A DNA stretch of 64,000 bases from positions 33,406 to 97,405 of the forward strand of contig NZ_LLXZ01000159.1 in the NCBI RefSeq assembly GCF_001440395.1, in the 5' to 3' direction. The notes beneath the pieces are model-generated. The model ran no database searches and was not told the origin of the DNA. It saw only the letters and a list, made by a program, of their open reading frames with translations. Source of the stretch: Bradyrhizobium jicamae. Lineage in GTDB: Bacteria; Pseudomonadota; Alphaproteobacteria; Rhizobiales; Xanthobacteraceae. Shown piece by piece: positions 27,836 to 36,738 of the stretch. Made by a program: the position numbers and the translations under genes. The stretch's first letter is position 1. Each line of letters starts with the position of its first letter.

Positions 27836-28273
27836 TTACCAGACGAACTTCGCGCCGTCCGGCAGTTCGCAGACAAATTCGCCTTGGTTCGCGGCTTCGG
27901 CCGCCCCGGCGGCCAGCTTGGAGGCTCGCACCGTGAGCTTGCCTTCGCGGCTGAGGCTGTGGCGAATGTATTCCGTCACCGGGCGTCCCGAGCTGTCCAC
28001 GGTTTGATGCGCATTGGCGAAGCTGATGCCGTTCTGGGCGGTCACCCTGAAGGCACTGATAACCAGCCCGCCCTGCACGGAAGGCCCGGGCTTGCCGCCA
28101 TCTACGGTGGTACACCGGTTGAGGTCCAGTATGACCTTCACATTCTTGCCGGCGTGCAGAGCACTGAGCACCTCGGCGTATTTCGGCGAGGGCTCATCAG
28201 CCTTGGCCATAGTGCTTACGCTTGCAGCCAAAAGCAAGGAAAACAGGATCGACAGGTGTCCGCTGAGCTGCAT
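27836..28273 (-). CDS. virK: VirK family protein, secreted
   Basis: A 145-residue precursor. ATG 28273 has GGAGAGAAG about 6-14 bases upstream and opens a signal peptide ending at AKA (residue 25). The mature part has the VirK core: YAEVLSALHAGKNVKVILDL, NRCT, QGGLVISAFRVT, TVDSSGRPVTEYIRHS and EFVCELPDGAKF. VirK was named from Agrobacterium virulence regions and occurs in rhizobia; its molecular role is unknown. The frame stays open upstream to 28411, but the signal peptide marks the real start. Confidence 0.8.
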   Translation of the reverse strand: MQLSGHLSILFSLLLAASVSTMAKADEPSPKYAEVLSALHAGKNVKVILDLNRCTTVDGGKPGPSVQGGLVISAFRVTAQNGISFANAHQTVDSSGRPVTEYIRHSLSREGKLTVRASKLAAGAAEAANQGEFVCELPDGAKFVW

Positions 28274-28572
28274 ATGCTCTTCTCTCCACACTTGAACCAC
28301 AGGCTGCGCAAGCGCCAACTTGCCCGATGTCGTATCGCAAACAGCTTCGTGGATTCCAGACATCGGGCATGTTCGCCTCGCGACAACTACACGTGTCGCA
28401 ACCGCGCGCAAGTGGTGGCGAAGGCTAATCTAACGTCACAAACTCGTACGTAAGGTTTGCGAAGTGGCGTCACAATTTGTGACACCCTCTCCACTATTTG
28501 GTCCAGCGGTTGCAGCGCCGAAAGGACGAGCGGCGCTCAAACACGCGATCGGCTGGTCTTGCCGTCATTGGG

Positions 28573-28773
28573 TCATCCCGCTTTTCCGGAGGTGCCGAAA
28601 TGTTGCGCGAGCAGTTGCTCGGGCGTTTCGGTCATCTCGATGCGCTGGGGGTCGCCGCCGACAAACGCGAGCACGGTGCGATTTCCGTCGCGCCACATGC
28701 TGCCGACGAGCGCGATGTTGATGTGGATGGTCTGCCCCGTTTCGAATCGCGTGCATTTGATCCAAAACCGCAT
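28573..28773 (-). CDS. Small protein, FlbD-like fold suspected, 66 aa
   Basis: Starts MRFWIKCTRFETG behind a very strong ribosome site (GGAGGGGGAG, 2 bases before ATG). The pattern of two beta strands (INIALVGSM, TVLAFVGGD) followed by a short helix (ETPEQLLAQHF) resembles the FlbD family, which relatives use near flagellar genes or as small sensors; this is only a weak likeness. It is 39 bases upstream of nothing recognisable on its own strand other than virK and stands as a monocistron. Function unknown. Confidence 0.5.
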   Translation of the reverse strand: MRFWIKCTRFETGQTIHINIALVGSMWRDGNRTVLAFVGGDPQRIEMTETPEQLLAQHFGTSGKAG

Positions 28774-28813
28774 GGCTCCCCCTCCTTCGATCCGGGACAG
28801 TCGAACGCCGCCG

Positions 28814-31147
28814 TTACGCTAGCACTCTCAGTTCGCGCGCGGCTGCAACCATGTTGGTAAGCGCCGGCCTCACCTCTTCCCATTTGCGCGTCTTCAGTCC
28901 GCAATCCGGGTTGATCCAGAGCTGTGCATCCGAGAGGCGCTGCCGCGCGAGCTTGAGCAGTTCGATCATTTCGCCAACCTCCGGTATCCGCGGCGAATGG
29001 ATATCATAGACGCCGGGGCCGATCTCGTTCGGGTAGCGGTAGCTCTTGAAGGCGTCGAGGAGCTCCATCTTGGAGCGCGATGTCTCGATTGAGATGACGT
29101 CGGCATCCATCGCACCGATCGCGTCGATGATCTGGTTGAACTCCGAATAGCACATGTGGGTGTGGATCTGCGTCTCGTCGCGCACGCCCGAGGAGCAGAT
29201 GCGGAAGCTCTCGACGGCCCAGTCGAGATAGCTCTTCCAGTCGGATTTGCGCAGCGGCAGGCCTTCGCGGAGCGCCGCCTCGTCGATCTGGATAATCCCG
29301 GCGCCGCCAGCCTCGAGATCGGCGACTTCGTCGCGGATCGCCCGCGCAATCTGCCGGCAGGCCTCGCTGCGTGGAATGTCGTCGCGGACGAACGACCAGT
29401 TGAGGATGGTGACCGGACCGGTCAGCATCGCCTTCATCGGCTTTGCCGTCAACGACTGCGCGTATTTCCACCACTCGACGGTCATGGCTTTCGGGCGTGA
29501 GACATCGCCGAACAGAATCGGCGGACGCACGTAGCGCGAGCCGTACGACTGCACCCAAGCACTATTGGTAAAGACGAAACCTGAAAGCTGTTCGGCGAAA
29601 TACTGCACCATGTCGCTGCGTTCGAACTCGCCATGCACGAGCACGTCGAGACCGATGGTTTCCTGCCATCGCACCGCGCGCTCGGTCTCTTCCTGCAGGA
29701 ACGTCCTGTATTGAGCATCATTCAGAGTGCCTTTGCCGTGCGCGGCGCGGGCCTTGCGGACTTCAGTCGTCTGCGGGAACGAGCCAATGGTCGTGGTCGG
29801 GAACGACGGCAGATTGAAGCGCTTGTGCTGCATCGCGGCGCGCTCCTTGAAGGGACTTATCCTGCGTCGCATGGTGTCATCGATTGCCGCCATACGTTTG
29901 GCGATCAAGGGATCGTGGATGCGGGACGACATCCTGCGAGCCGCAGCAGCGGCATCGGACGCCTTCAGCATCTCCGCGACGGACTGCCGATCGCCGCCGC
30001 CAAGTGCCGCGCCCAGCGCCGCCAGTTCCTCGATTTTCTGGATCGAGAATGCCAGCCAGCTTTTGATCTCAGCATCAAGCTTGTCCTCGAGGTCGAGGTC
30101 GATCGGCACATGCAGCAGCGAACAGGAGGGCGCGATCTGCACACGCTCCTTGCCGAGCTTGGCTACGACCGGCTCGATCCGGTCGAGGATTTTCGTGAGA
30201 TCCGCACGCCAGATGTTGCGGCCGTCGATCACGCCGAGCGAGGCGACGCGGTCGCTCGGCAGCTTTGCGACGTCATCGAGTTGTTCCGGAACTCGCACGA
30301 GATCGAAATGCAGGCCGGCGACGGGTAGCGCAAAGGCGGTCTCGCGGTTGGGGCCAAGCGCGCCGAAATAGCTCGCCAGCATGATCTTGATGTCGGAGAC
30401 TTCCTTGGCGAAGGCCGCATAGGCCTCTCGCAACGCTTTCTGCGCGGCCGCATCGAGATCGAGCACCAGACATGGCTCGTCGATTTGCACCCAGTCGGCG
30501 CCTCGCCTGGCGAGTTCGCGCAGTACCTCGACATAGACAGGTACAAGCCGATCGATGAGCGAAACCGGATCCAAGCCGTCATCCTTGCTCTTGGCGAGTT
30601 TTAGGAAGGTGACCGGGCCCACCAGCACCGGGCGCGTCTGATAGCCGAGCGCCTTGGCTTCTTCATATTCCTCGATGGGCTTGCGAGAAGCGAGACTGAA
30701 TTGTTGGTCCTTCTTCAACTCCGGCACCATGTAATGATAATTGGTGTCGAACCATTTCGTCATTTCCTGTGCCGGCACGCCGTGCCCGTGATAATGCCCA
30801 TGTCCGCAAGATTCATCGTGCGTGCTGCCTTCGGCGCCGCGCGCCATGGCAAAATAGGTCGCGAGCGACACCGGCCCGCCCTTCCAGCCGTAGACTTCGG
30901 GGATCGCGCCGACCATGACCGAGGTGTCGAGCACCTGGTCGTAGAACGAGAAATCGTTCGACGGAATGACGGTGACGCCGAGTTTTTTCTGCCGCGCCCA
31001 GTTGGCGGCGCGCAGCCCGACGCCGGCTTCGATCAGCGCCTTTTCTGTAGACGTGCCAGACCAGAAGCTTTCCAAGGCGAACTTGAGTTCGCGGCGCGGA
31101 CCGATCCGCGGCATGCCGAGGGTGGCGACAGGAAGCGAGAGAGACAT
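28814..31147 (-). CDS. metE: Cobalamin-independent methionine synthase
   Basis: MetE transfers the methyl group of methyltetrahydrofolate polyglutamate to homocysteine to make methionine without B12. The 777-residue product has both beta-barrel halves. N-terminal GMPRIGPRRELKFALE binds folate. The C-terminal zinc and homocysteine site has His and Cys in HTHMCYSEFNQII, Glu in SIETSRSKME and Cys in NPDCGLKTRKWEEV. ATG 31147 is the family-typical start; the longer open frame upstream overlaps the riboswitch. The gene is preceded by a cobalamin riboswitch, so it should be shut off when B12 is plentiful and MetH can work. Confidence 0.95.
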   Translation of the reverse strand: MSLSLPVATLGMPRIGPRRELKFALESFWSGTSTEKALIEAGVGLRAANWARQKKLGVTVIPSNDFSFYDQVLDTSVMVGAIPEVYGWKGGPVSLATYFAMARGAEGSTHDESCGHGHYHGHGVPAQEMTKWFDTNYHYMVPELKKDQQFSLASRKPIEEYEEAKALGYQTRPVLVGPVTFLKLAKSKDDGLDPVSLIDRLVPVYVEVLRELARRGADWVQIDEPCLVLDLDAAAQKALREAYAAFAKEVSDIKIMLASYFGALGPNRETAFALPVAGLHFDLVRVPEQLDDVAKLPSDRVASLGVIDGRNIWRADLTKILDRIEPVVAKLGKERVQIAPSCSLLHVPIDLDLEDKLDAEIKSWLAFSIQKIEELAALGAALGGGDRQSVAEMLKASDAAAAARRMSSRIHDPLIAKRMAAIDDTMRRRISPFKERAAMQHKRFNLPSFPTTTIGSFPQTTEVRKARAAHGKGTLNDAQYRTFLQEETERAVRWQETIGLDVLVHGEFERSDMVQYFAEQLSGFVFTNSAWVQSYGSRYVRPPILFGDVSRPKAMTVEWWKYAQSLTAKPMKAMLTGPVTILNWSFVRDDIPRSEACRQIARAIRDEVADLEAGGAGIIQIDEAALREGLPLRKSDWKSYLDWAVESFRICSSGVRDETQIHTHMCYSEFNQIIDAIGAMDADVISIETSRSKMELLDAFKSYRYPNEIGPGVYDIHSPRIPEVGEMIELLKLARQRLSDAQLWINPDCGLKTRKWEEVRPALTNMVAAARELRVLA

Positions 31148-31264
31148 AGCTTCAACCCCGTGGTTGGGGGCAAAGGCCATGGCGGACGCATGCAGGGAAA
31201 GTCGCGCGAGCGACGGCTGCCTAGCGTACCACCGGGACACCCCGCCCGTGGACGAACAATTTTG

Positions 31265-31445
31265 CCGGGGCAGGTCTCCTGGCTCGCGGGTCAATGCTGC
31301 TGTCCGGCCTTCCCGAAGCCGCATGGCTTCAGTGACTTTGTTAGGACAGCGGCTCGCCGCTTACAGTTGCGGGGGCAGCGCCGGCATCACACCGGCTTCC
31401 CTCTTAGCTCCGGGTCAAGCGGGACTCGGAGAACCTCGACGGGCC
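31265..31445 (-). promoter_or_regulatory. Cobalamin riboswitch controlling metE
   Basis: On the minus strand all conserved parts appear in order: GAGGTTC, GAGGGAAGCCGGTG, CCCCCGCAACTGTAAGCGG, AGTCACTG, GGGAAGG and the B12 box AGCCAGGAGACCTGCC at 31284-31269. It ends about 120 bases before the metE ATG. Between, CCCC-AACCAC-GGGG (about 31155-31170) can fold so that the GGGG just before the start is hidden, a plausible translation switch. Confidence 0.93.
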
Positions 31446-31494
31446 GGATTATCTGCAACAGCATCACCGCGTCAAGTACCAAGCGATTACCTCT

Positions 31495-31605
31495 GTGGCA
31501 TTCCCTCTGGAACGATTGTTTCGATAATGGACGCATCCAGGGCCTCGTAATCATGCAGCCTGATAGTCGAATAAAGCTCCGCGCGGTCTGCATTCGGGAA
31601 ACTTG
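31495..31605 (-). pseudogene. Methylisocitrate lyase (PrpB)-like C-terminal remnant
   Basis: On the minus strand ATGCAGACC is followed, one base out of frame, by RAELYSTIRLHDYEALDASI and then IETIVPEGMPQR and a stop. MQTRAELY...YEALD is the end of PrpB/isocitrate-lyase superfamily proteins. Only about 35 residues remain. A related remnant lies at 34700-34885. Confidence 0.5.
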
Positions 31606-31781
31606 TCAGCACACACATAAGCCAAACATTGTACGTGGAAAGGCGTGTGTATGCGGTGTTGTGCCATTCAGGGGCACGTTAACGGCCGACCGAGCGCGCT
31701 CGTGCAGCTTTCGCACACGTTAGCGGCTTGCACTTATGCTCTGACGGGATCGGGTGATGTGCGTTTCAAGGCCTGCTAAGC

Positions 31782-33023
31782 CTAAGGATCAAGGATGGCT
31801 GCCATTTCATCGACATGTGCATCGATCCGCTTGAGGACTTGCTCGGGCACGACATCGCGTTCTGGAAGAATCGACCACTTTTCACGCACGGTCGCCGCCG
31901 TCTCGGCGACGGCTGTCACAACGGCCCCTTCCGGAAGACGGCTGCGGTTTGCGAAATTGCGCCAGCGCTCTGGAGTTAACGCCTTGAACGACTTTTCGCC
32001 GGCGAGGCTAAGGGCCAGCCCGTCTTTCGGGATGTAGGGAATTGTTGAAAGCACATCGTAGACTGGCGACAGGGTTGGCGCCCGGCCATCTCCAGAATAG
32101 AGCAGCGACCAATTCTTGAGATGCATATCGCCATTTCCGGTGATCGCGGTAAGTGCGAGACGCCGAACAAACTCGATTGCTGAATCGAAGGAGACGCCGC
32201 TGGTCAGCGCGGCGGCGATATTGTGATACGCCGCGCCAGTGTATTTCTCGGACGGATAGCGGCCGAAGACCTGCGCGAAATCCTCCATATGCACGCGCGC
32301 GCCGTCAGCGCCGCGGTCGAACCGGCGGACAAGCAGTACCTTGCCTGTGGACATGGTGTTGAATTCTTCCGGAATGCCGGCGAACTCTGTCTTGTCGACA
32401 AGTTCACGTGCCGGCACTTCCATCCCCAGCGCCTCTGCCAGGGCTAGAATCGCGAATTCGTTTTCCGAGAGCCCGATATGCGTGAGGGAGGGAAATTTCG
32501 CGATATACTTCCCTTGCTCGTCGTCGACGGCGAGCGTGATCCCCCCTTCCTTTCCGGTATTTTTCATAACGGAGAGCTTCATTTGGACGCCGGCGAGCGA
32601 AAAGCGTGCCTTCTTACCCTCGGCCTCCGGGCCGGCTGGAACGCGGATACCGTCACTTGGTAGGGCGCGTACCGCCCCTGGCAAGTTGGTCCCTAGCGCG
32701 GTCAAGAGATCGAAGTCGTTTCCAGGTCTTACTGACGCCGCGTGGTGCTTTTCCATCGCCTCCCGCAGTTTCTCTTCGGGCAGCAGGTTCGCAAAGAACG
32801 GCGGCAGCGCGCCGCGTATGGGTTTGGGATCCCTGCGGAGACTGCCGTCCGCTGAGCGAAGCGAAAGGCTGAAGATCGGCGGGTTATTCAGGCTTCGGTA
32901 AGCTGGCAAAAGATTGAATGCGTTGTAGTCACCCGGCGTTCGGACGAGGGTGCCGACGGCAAGACCGTTCAATGAGATATCGAGCGATTGGATACGTTCA
33001 GCTGCGAGGACAGCCCGATTCAT
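31782..33023 (-). CDS. hipA: HipA-like toxin kinase
   Basis: A 413-residue Ser/Thr kinase of the HipA family; the E. coli protein phosphorylates glutamyl-tRNA synthetase and causes dormancy. N-terminal couple region (LDISLNGLAVGTLVR) is followed by PPFFANLLPE, the SLAGVQMKLSV motif, kinase loop KYIAKFP and catalytic loop ITGNGDMHLKNWSLLY with Asp and Asn, then the metal-binding LSPVYDVLST. All key residues are present, so it should be active. ATG 33023 overlaps the hipB stop (ATGA); a longer start at 33065 is unlikely. It is translationally coupled to its antitoxin. Confidence 0.88.
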   Translation of the reverse strand: MNRAVLAAERIQSLDISLNGLAVGTLVRTPGDYNAFNLLPAYRSLNNPPIFSLSLRSADGSLRRDPKPIRGALPPFFANLLPEEKLREAMEKHHAASVRPGNDFDLLTALGTNLPGAVRALPSDGIRVPAGPEAEGKKARFSLAGVQMKLSVMKNTGKEGGITLAVDDEQGKYIAKFPSLTHIGLSENEFAILALAEALGMEVPARELVDKTEFAGIPEEFNTMSTGKVLLVRRFDRGADGARVHMEDFAQVFGRYPSEKYTGAAYHNIAAALTSGVSFDSAIEFVRRLALTAITGNGDMHLKNWSLLYSGDGRAPTLSPVYDVLSTIPYIPKDGLALSLAGEKSFKALTPERWRNFANRSRLPEGAVVTAVAETAATVREKWSILPERDVVPEQVLKRIDAHVDEMAAILDP

Positions 33024-33334
33024 GACCTTTCCTCCCCTTCGGCGTCTGACTTGAACGCGGGACAATCATCATCCTCGATAGCGGGCTGCAGCATCGACTG
33101 AATGGCCGGCACCATCGCCTGCGGGATCAACATCATTTCCATGCCAAGGGCGCGGGCGACGTTGACGAGTGTGGTTGCGCGGGCGGCGGCGACGCCTGTT
33201 TCAATGTCGCGATAGCGGGGTCTGCTAATGTTCGCCCGATGGGCAATCTGCTCCTGGGACAAGCCAGCAGCCAGGCGTGCTTTTCGAAAGCGCTGGCCGA
33301 GATCCTTAAGCAGTGGGTTCGAGATAGGGGTCAT
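33020..33334 (-). CDS. hipB: HipB-like antitoxin, XRE-family regulator
   Basis: A 104-residue helix-turn-helix protein: RFRKARLAAGLSQEQIAHRA, then NISRPRYRDIETG, is a classic XRE HTH at about residues 15-50. The C-terminal tail is acidic (EDDDCPAF), suited to neutralise HipA. It should bind its own promoter, where inverted repeats at 33363-33464 are present, and repress the pair. Confidence 0.88.
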   Translation of the reverse strand: MTPISNPLLKDLGQRFRKARLAAGLSQEQIAHRANISRPRYRDIETGVAAARATTLVNVARALGMEMMLIPQAMVPAIQSMLQPAIEDDDCPAFKSDAEGEERS

Positions 33335-33362
33335 GATATGTTCTCAGATCATCGTGAGTTAG

Positions 33363-33464
33363 ATGATACCTAAACAGATCGCTACACAACCGGTCAAGAA
33401 GAAACGTAACCAGATCTTTTATTTTCGTAATGATATGTAAACATATCCTAATTCCCGGTATCAT
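33363..33464 (-). promoter_or_regulatory. Candidate HipB operators
   Basis: GATATGT-AA-ACATATC (33432-33447) is a perfect inverted repeat. ATGATACC (33363-33370) and GGTATCAT (33457-33464) form a second matched pair flanking it about 86 bases apart. They fill an AT-rich stretch directly upstream of hipB, the place where HipB-type regulators bind. Which pairs are real operators is an inference. Confidence 0.55.
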
Positions 33465-33699
33465 GAAACCATGGCCGAAGCGGGGGACGCGCGACCGTCG
33501 CCCGAATCTAAACGAGGGCCTGTCCGTTCTCCATCTCCGTGCCACAGCCGGAACCGCGGTGAAGAATCTCCGTAACGATGGTATTGAGAGTATTTTCCAC
33601 GAGGTACGCTGGAAATCCGCGAGATTCTGCGAAGCAAATTCAGCAAACGAGCAGCATTTTTCAGAAAACTTTGATTGAGCGCACCATTTTCAGGACCAG

Positions 33700-33904
33700 T
33701 GAGCGTTTTTCAACCGGCTCCCGAAACGGCCCTTCTGACGGGCTATGCCGCCATGATCGACGCTTACAAGTTCTCTATCACCCGTTCCATGGACACTTTC
33801 GGTCATTGGCTTCAAGCACCGCGTCATCGAGCAGGACGCATCGCGCATCTATACGCCGCGCCATGCGCACGAGGCCTCGCTTGAGGTACATCAGGCGCGG
33901 TGAG
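33700..33904 (+). pseudogene. Fic/DOC-family protein, N-terminal remnant
   Basis: The frame through 33700 gives SVFQPAPETALLTGYAAMID, AYKF. After a shift near 33775 the next frame reads PVPWTLSVIGFKHRVIEQDA, then SRIYTPRHAHEASLEVHQAR and a stop. The order TGYAAMIDAY...KHRVIE...IYTPRHA-x-x-ASLE is known to me from the N-terminal part of a family of Fic-like proteins in alphaproteobacteria. The Fic core HxFx(D/E)GNGR is absent. Family naming is from memory and tentative. Confidence 0.45.
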
Positions 33905-33948
33905 ATGCGGTGGACTGTTCGCGATGCGACGGTGGCTAGAAAGCCCGG

Positions 33949-34461
33949 TTACCGGGGAGACGCCTGGCGACGCTTCCCAACGATGATGCCGAGATCGTGC
34001 CGAAATCCGAGCGCGATAACTAACTTCGCCATGACAAACATCGGTCCAATCAACAGATGTGTAGGATTGTCGACCATCGCCGGCCGCCGGCGCTCGAACA
34101 CCACGTGCCCAATCATCAGCGCTGTAACGCCGATCACAATCAGGATGGCAGTAAGTGACCACATCCCGGCGGTCGTCACATGATTGACGATCATGAACGC
34201 GGCTGCAAACAATGCGATCGCAGCCCCCAGGATCGCGGCGCCAAGCGCGAAGTCGAGCACGAACCAATAGATCAGCACCGGCACGAGCGCGATGGTCGCC
34301 GCGCTGGTCTGGATTCCGAATACCGTGAGGGACCACAGGCTAAGCGGAAGAATGGCAGCCAGGAACAAGAACAGGATGCCGAAGACGTGCATCGCGCAAT
34401 TCCAGGGGTCGCGATGATACTCCACGTAGTCCGCAAGCCGCCGCCGGAAATAGGAGTTCAT
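33949..34461 (-). CDS. DUF962/Mpo1-like membrane protein
   Basis: A 170-residue protein with four hydrophobic segments. YVEYHRDPWNCAMHVFGIL near the N-terminus and MVDNPTHLLIGPMFVMAKL near the C-terminus carry the paired His signature of the DUF962 (Mpo1/YGL010w) family. The yeast member is an iron-dependent dioxygenase for alpha-oxidation of 2-hydroxy fatty acids in the endoplasmic reticulum; the bacterial role is untested. ATG 34461 is preferred because it begins just before the conserved region. It stands alone. Confidence 0.75.
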   Translation of the reverse strand: MNSYFRRRLADYVEYHRDPWNCAMHVFGILFLFLAAILPLSLWSLTVFGIQTSAATIALVPVLIYWFVLDFALGAAILGAAIALFAAAFMIVNHVTTAGMWSLTAILIVIGVTALMIGHVVFERRRPAMVDNPTHLLIGPMFVMAKLVIALGFRHDLGIIVGKRRQASPR

Positions 34462-34699
34462 GCGGCGCTCGCTTCGCCCGTTGTGTCGGCAGACGCGGCA
34501 CAAATTACGAATACCAAGCGCATTATGCGGGCCCCCCGCCGGAAATATGCCGGTACTTAAACGAGGGATTCAGCCTCAAGTCAAATCGCATATTTGCGAG
34601 AACATCAGATGCGATAGACTCGGGTAACCTGCTCTCTCAACCACACCAGCTCGACAAGCTGTTCGAGCAGATCAGGCCACGGCGCCATCGAGCGAGTCG

Positions 34700-34885
34700 A
34701 CCCTGTGCGCCGCATCGGTCGGCGTCGTGACAACGGACGCATCAAGCGCCTCGTAGTCGTGTAGCCCGATTCTCGCCTAAAGCTCCGCTTGGGCCTTGTC
34801 GGCCACCCGCAACGCGGACACTGGCCAGATTATCATCGCATAGCACATCGCCTCGAATTCCGTCGCCGTGAAGAGCGTCGTCCCG
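34700..34885 (-). pseudogene. Methylisocitrate lyase (PrpB)-like C-terminal remnant, second copy
   Basis: The minus strand reads LFTATEFEAMCYAMIIWPVS, ALRVADKAQAEL, a TAG, then ARIGLHDYEALDASVV. This is the C-terminal part of the PrpB/PEP-mutase superfamily (EFEAxGYxxxIxPVSALR). Compared with relatives, the stretch between the two AELYA-like segments is deleted, consistent with recombination between them. It is related to, but not identical with, the remnant at 31495-31605. Confidence 0.5.
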
Positions 34886-35403
34886 ACAACGGGATGCGAT
34901 CGAACAGCGCTTCCGCAACTGAGAGTTCGGACGTATTTCACGTAAGGCCCTCGAAGGGGCTTGACTCGTACGTAACGTCAGCTTGTACGACCTGCCTATC
35001 AAAATCGGCGCTCCGATGTCGTCACAGTGCGTCTGGGGAGACTCTAGCGCCCGGCAAACCGAGATATCCCGATGCCGCTATACCTCATTCTGCTTTCGAT
35101 CTACCTACTTCGTTTGCTTCGTGACGTGTTGCGTCGCGCTCGCAGCGCGTCCTCATTGGCAGCGTGAACGATATCGTCCGCACGCGCCTTACGTTCGGCC
35201 CAGTCCCTGCCCCGAAGAACGCCCCATTCAAATACCCAAGCGGCGGGCATTCTGATGCTCGAATTAACCCTTAGACATGGCACTCCTATTGAGGCGCGCT
35301 ATGGGCGCGGCCCTGTAGGAAGGTTTGTCTATGCTTGACACATCGAACGTTGGCCGTCCTTTGTATCCGTGACACAACGATGAGATGCCGGAATCGAACC
35401 GAC
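34886..35403. other. No gene supported
   Basis: No frame on either strand has a recognisable domain or good ribosome site. A 20-base piece near 35384-35400 resembles a tRNA T-arm but has no acceptor stem or CCA. Downstream of dctA; a clear terminator hairpin was not found. Confidence 0.4.
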
Positions 35404-36738
35404 TCAGTCCGTCGTCAGCGCGGTCTCGAGATCAGTCGGATCGATCTCCTTGTTGAGGTTGGTCGCAAGCTTCTCGCGATCGAGCTCGCCCTCCCACCAG
35501 GCGACGATGACGCAAGCGACGCCATTGCCGCATAGATTGGTAAGAGCGCGGCACTCGCTCATGAACTTGTCGATACCCAGCACGATCGCCATGCCCGGCA
35601 CCAGCCGCGGATCGACCACGGCGAGCGTCGCCGCAAGCGTGATGAAACCCGCACCGGTGATACCTGAAGCGCCCTTCGAAGTCAGCATGGCCACGATCAG
35701 GATGGTCAATTGCTGTCCAAAGGAAAGATCAACGCCGAGCGCCTGCGCGATGAACAAACTCGCCAGCGTCATGTAGATGTTGGTCCCGTCGAGATTGAAT
35801 GAATATCCGGTGGGCACGACGAGCCCGACCACCGATCTGGAGCAACCGAGACGCTCGAGCTTCTCCATCAGGGACGGCAGCGCGCTCTCCGAGGAAGACG
35901 TGCCGAGCACGATCAGGAGTTCATCCTTGATATAGGCCAGGAATTTAAGGATCGAGAAACCGGCTAAGCGCGCGATCAGCCCGAGCACGACGAACACGAA
36001 CAGCGCAGCTGTCACGTAGAACGTCGCGATTAGTCCGATCAGGTTGAGGATTGCGCCGGTGCCGAACTTGCCGATGGTGTAGGCCATCGCGCCGAACGCG
36101 CCGACCGGCGCCGCGCGCATTACGATGGAGATGACGCCAAAGACGCTATGCCCGGCGTCATCAATGAACGAGCGGATCGTGTGACCGCGCTCGCCAAGGC
36201 CCATGAGCGCGAAACCGAACAGGATCGCAAACAGCAGCACCTGCAGGATCTCGCCTTGCGCGAACGCGCCCACGACGGTGTCGGGAATGATGTGCAGGAC
36301 GAAGTCGACGCTCCGCTGCGCCTCCGCCTGTTTGGCGTAATTGGCCACGGCCTGCGCGTTCACTACGGCGCTGCCGAAACCCGCGCCGGGGCGAACCAGA
36401 TTGCCCACGATGAGGCCGATTACGAGCGCGAAGGTGGAGACGATCTCGAAATAGACCAGCGCCTTGACTCCGATGCGTCCGACCTTCTTGGCATCTTGGA
36501 TGTGGGCAATGCCCGAGACCACCGTGCAGAAGATGATCGGCGCGATCACCATCTTGATCAGCTTGATGAAGCCATCGCCGAGCGCCTTGATCCATTCGTT
36601 AGTGGCAAGGCTTGGCCACAGCCAGCCGACGATCGCGCCGAGCACAATCGCGATCAGCACTTGAACGTAGAGGATTCGGTACCACGGTCTTGAGGCGCTT
36701 AGCGTTACCGGACCTGTCGTCGCGATCGTTGCCGCCAT
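35404..36738 (-). CDS. dctA: C4-dicarboxylate transporter DctA
   Basis: DctA is the proton-coupled uptake carrier for succinate, fumarate and malate, the plant carbon supplied to bacteroids. The 444-residue protein has the dicarboxylate/amino acid:cation symporter signature: LIKMVIAPIIFCTVVSGIAH, the serine-rich re-entrant loop GTSSSESALPSLMEKLE, PTGYSFNLDGTNIYMTLA and the C-terminal DKFMSECRALTNLCGN. GAGGGG lies 10 bases before ATG. No -24/-12 promoter is seen in the 170 bases upstream, unlike the DctBD-controlled dctA of Rhizobium, and dctBD is not in the window. Confidence 0.95.
   Translation of the reverse strand: MAATIATTGPVTLSASRPWYRILYVQVLIAIVLGAIVGWLWPSLATNEWIKALGDGFIKLIKMVIAPIIFCTVVSGIAHIQDAKKVGRIGVKALVYFEIVSTFALVIGLIVGNLVRPGAGFGSAVVNAQAVANYAKQAEAQRSVDFVLHIIPDTVVGAFAQGEILQVLLFAILFGFALMGLGERGHTIRSFIDDAGHSVFGVISIVMRAAPVGAFGAMAYTIGKFGTGAILNLIGLIATFYVTAALFVFVVLGLIARLAGFSILKFLAYIKDELLIVLGTSSSESALPSLMEKLERLGCSRSVVGLVVPTGYSFNLDGTNIYMTLASLFIAQALGVDLSFGQQLTILIVAMLTSKGASGITGAGFITLAATLAVVDPRLVPGMAIVLGIDKFMSECRALTNLCGNGVACVIVAWWEGELDREKLATNLNKEIDPTDLETALTTD

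Noticed and set aside
34976..34996. GTCAGCTTGTACGACC, possible second tts box
   Set aside because: The second half (TCGAAAGCT) is absent and no gene follows in either direction.
35381..35400. T-arm-like sequence GTCGGTTCGATTCCGGC on the minus strand, possible tRNA or att site
   Set aside because: No acceptor stem, no CCA and no matching second copy; too short to support a tRNA or attachment site.
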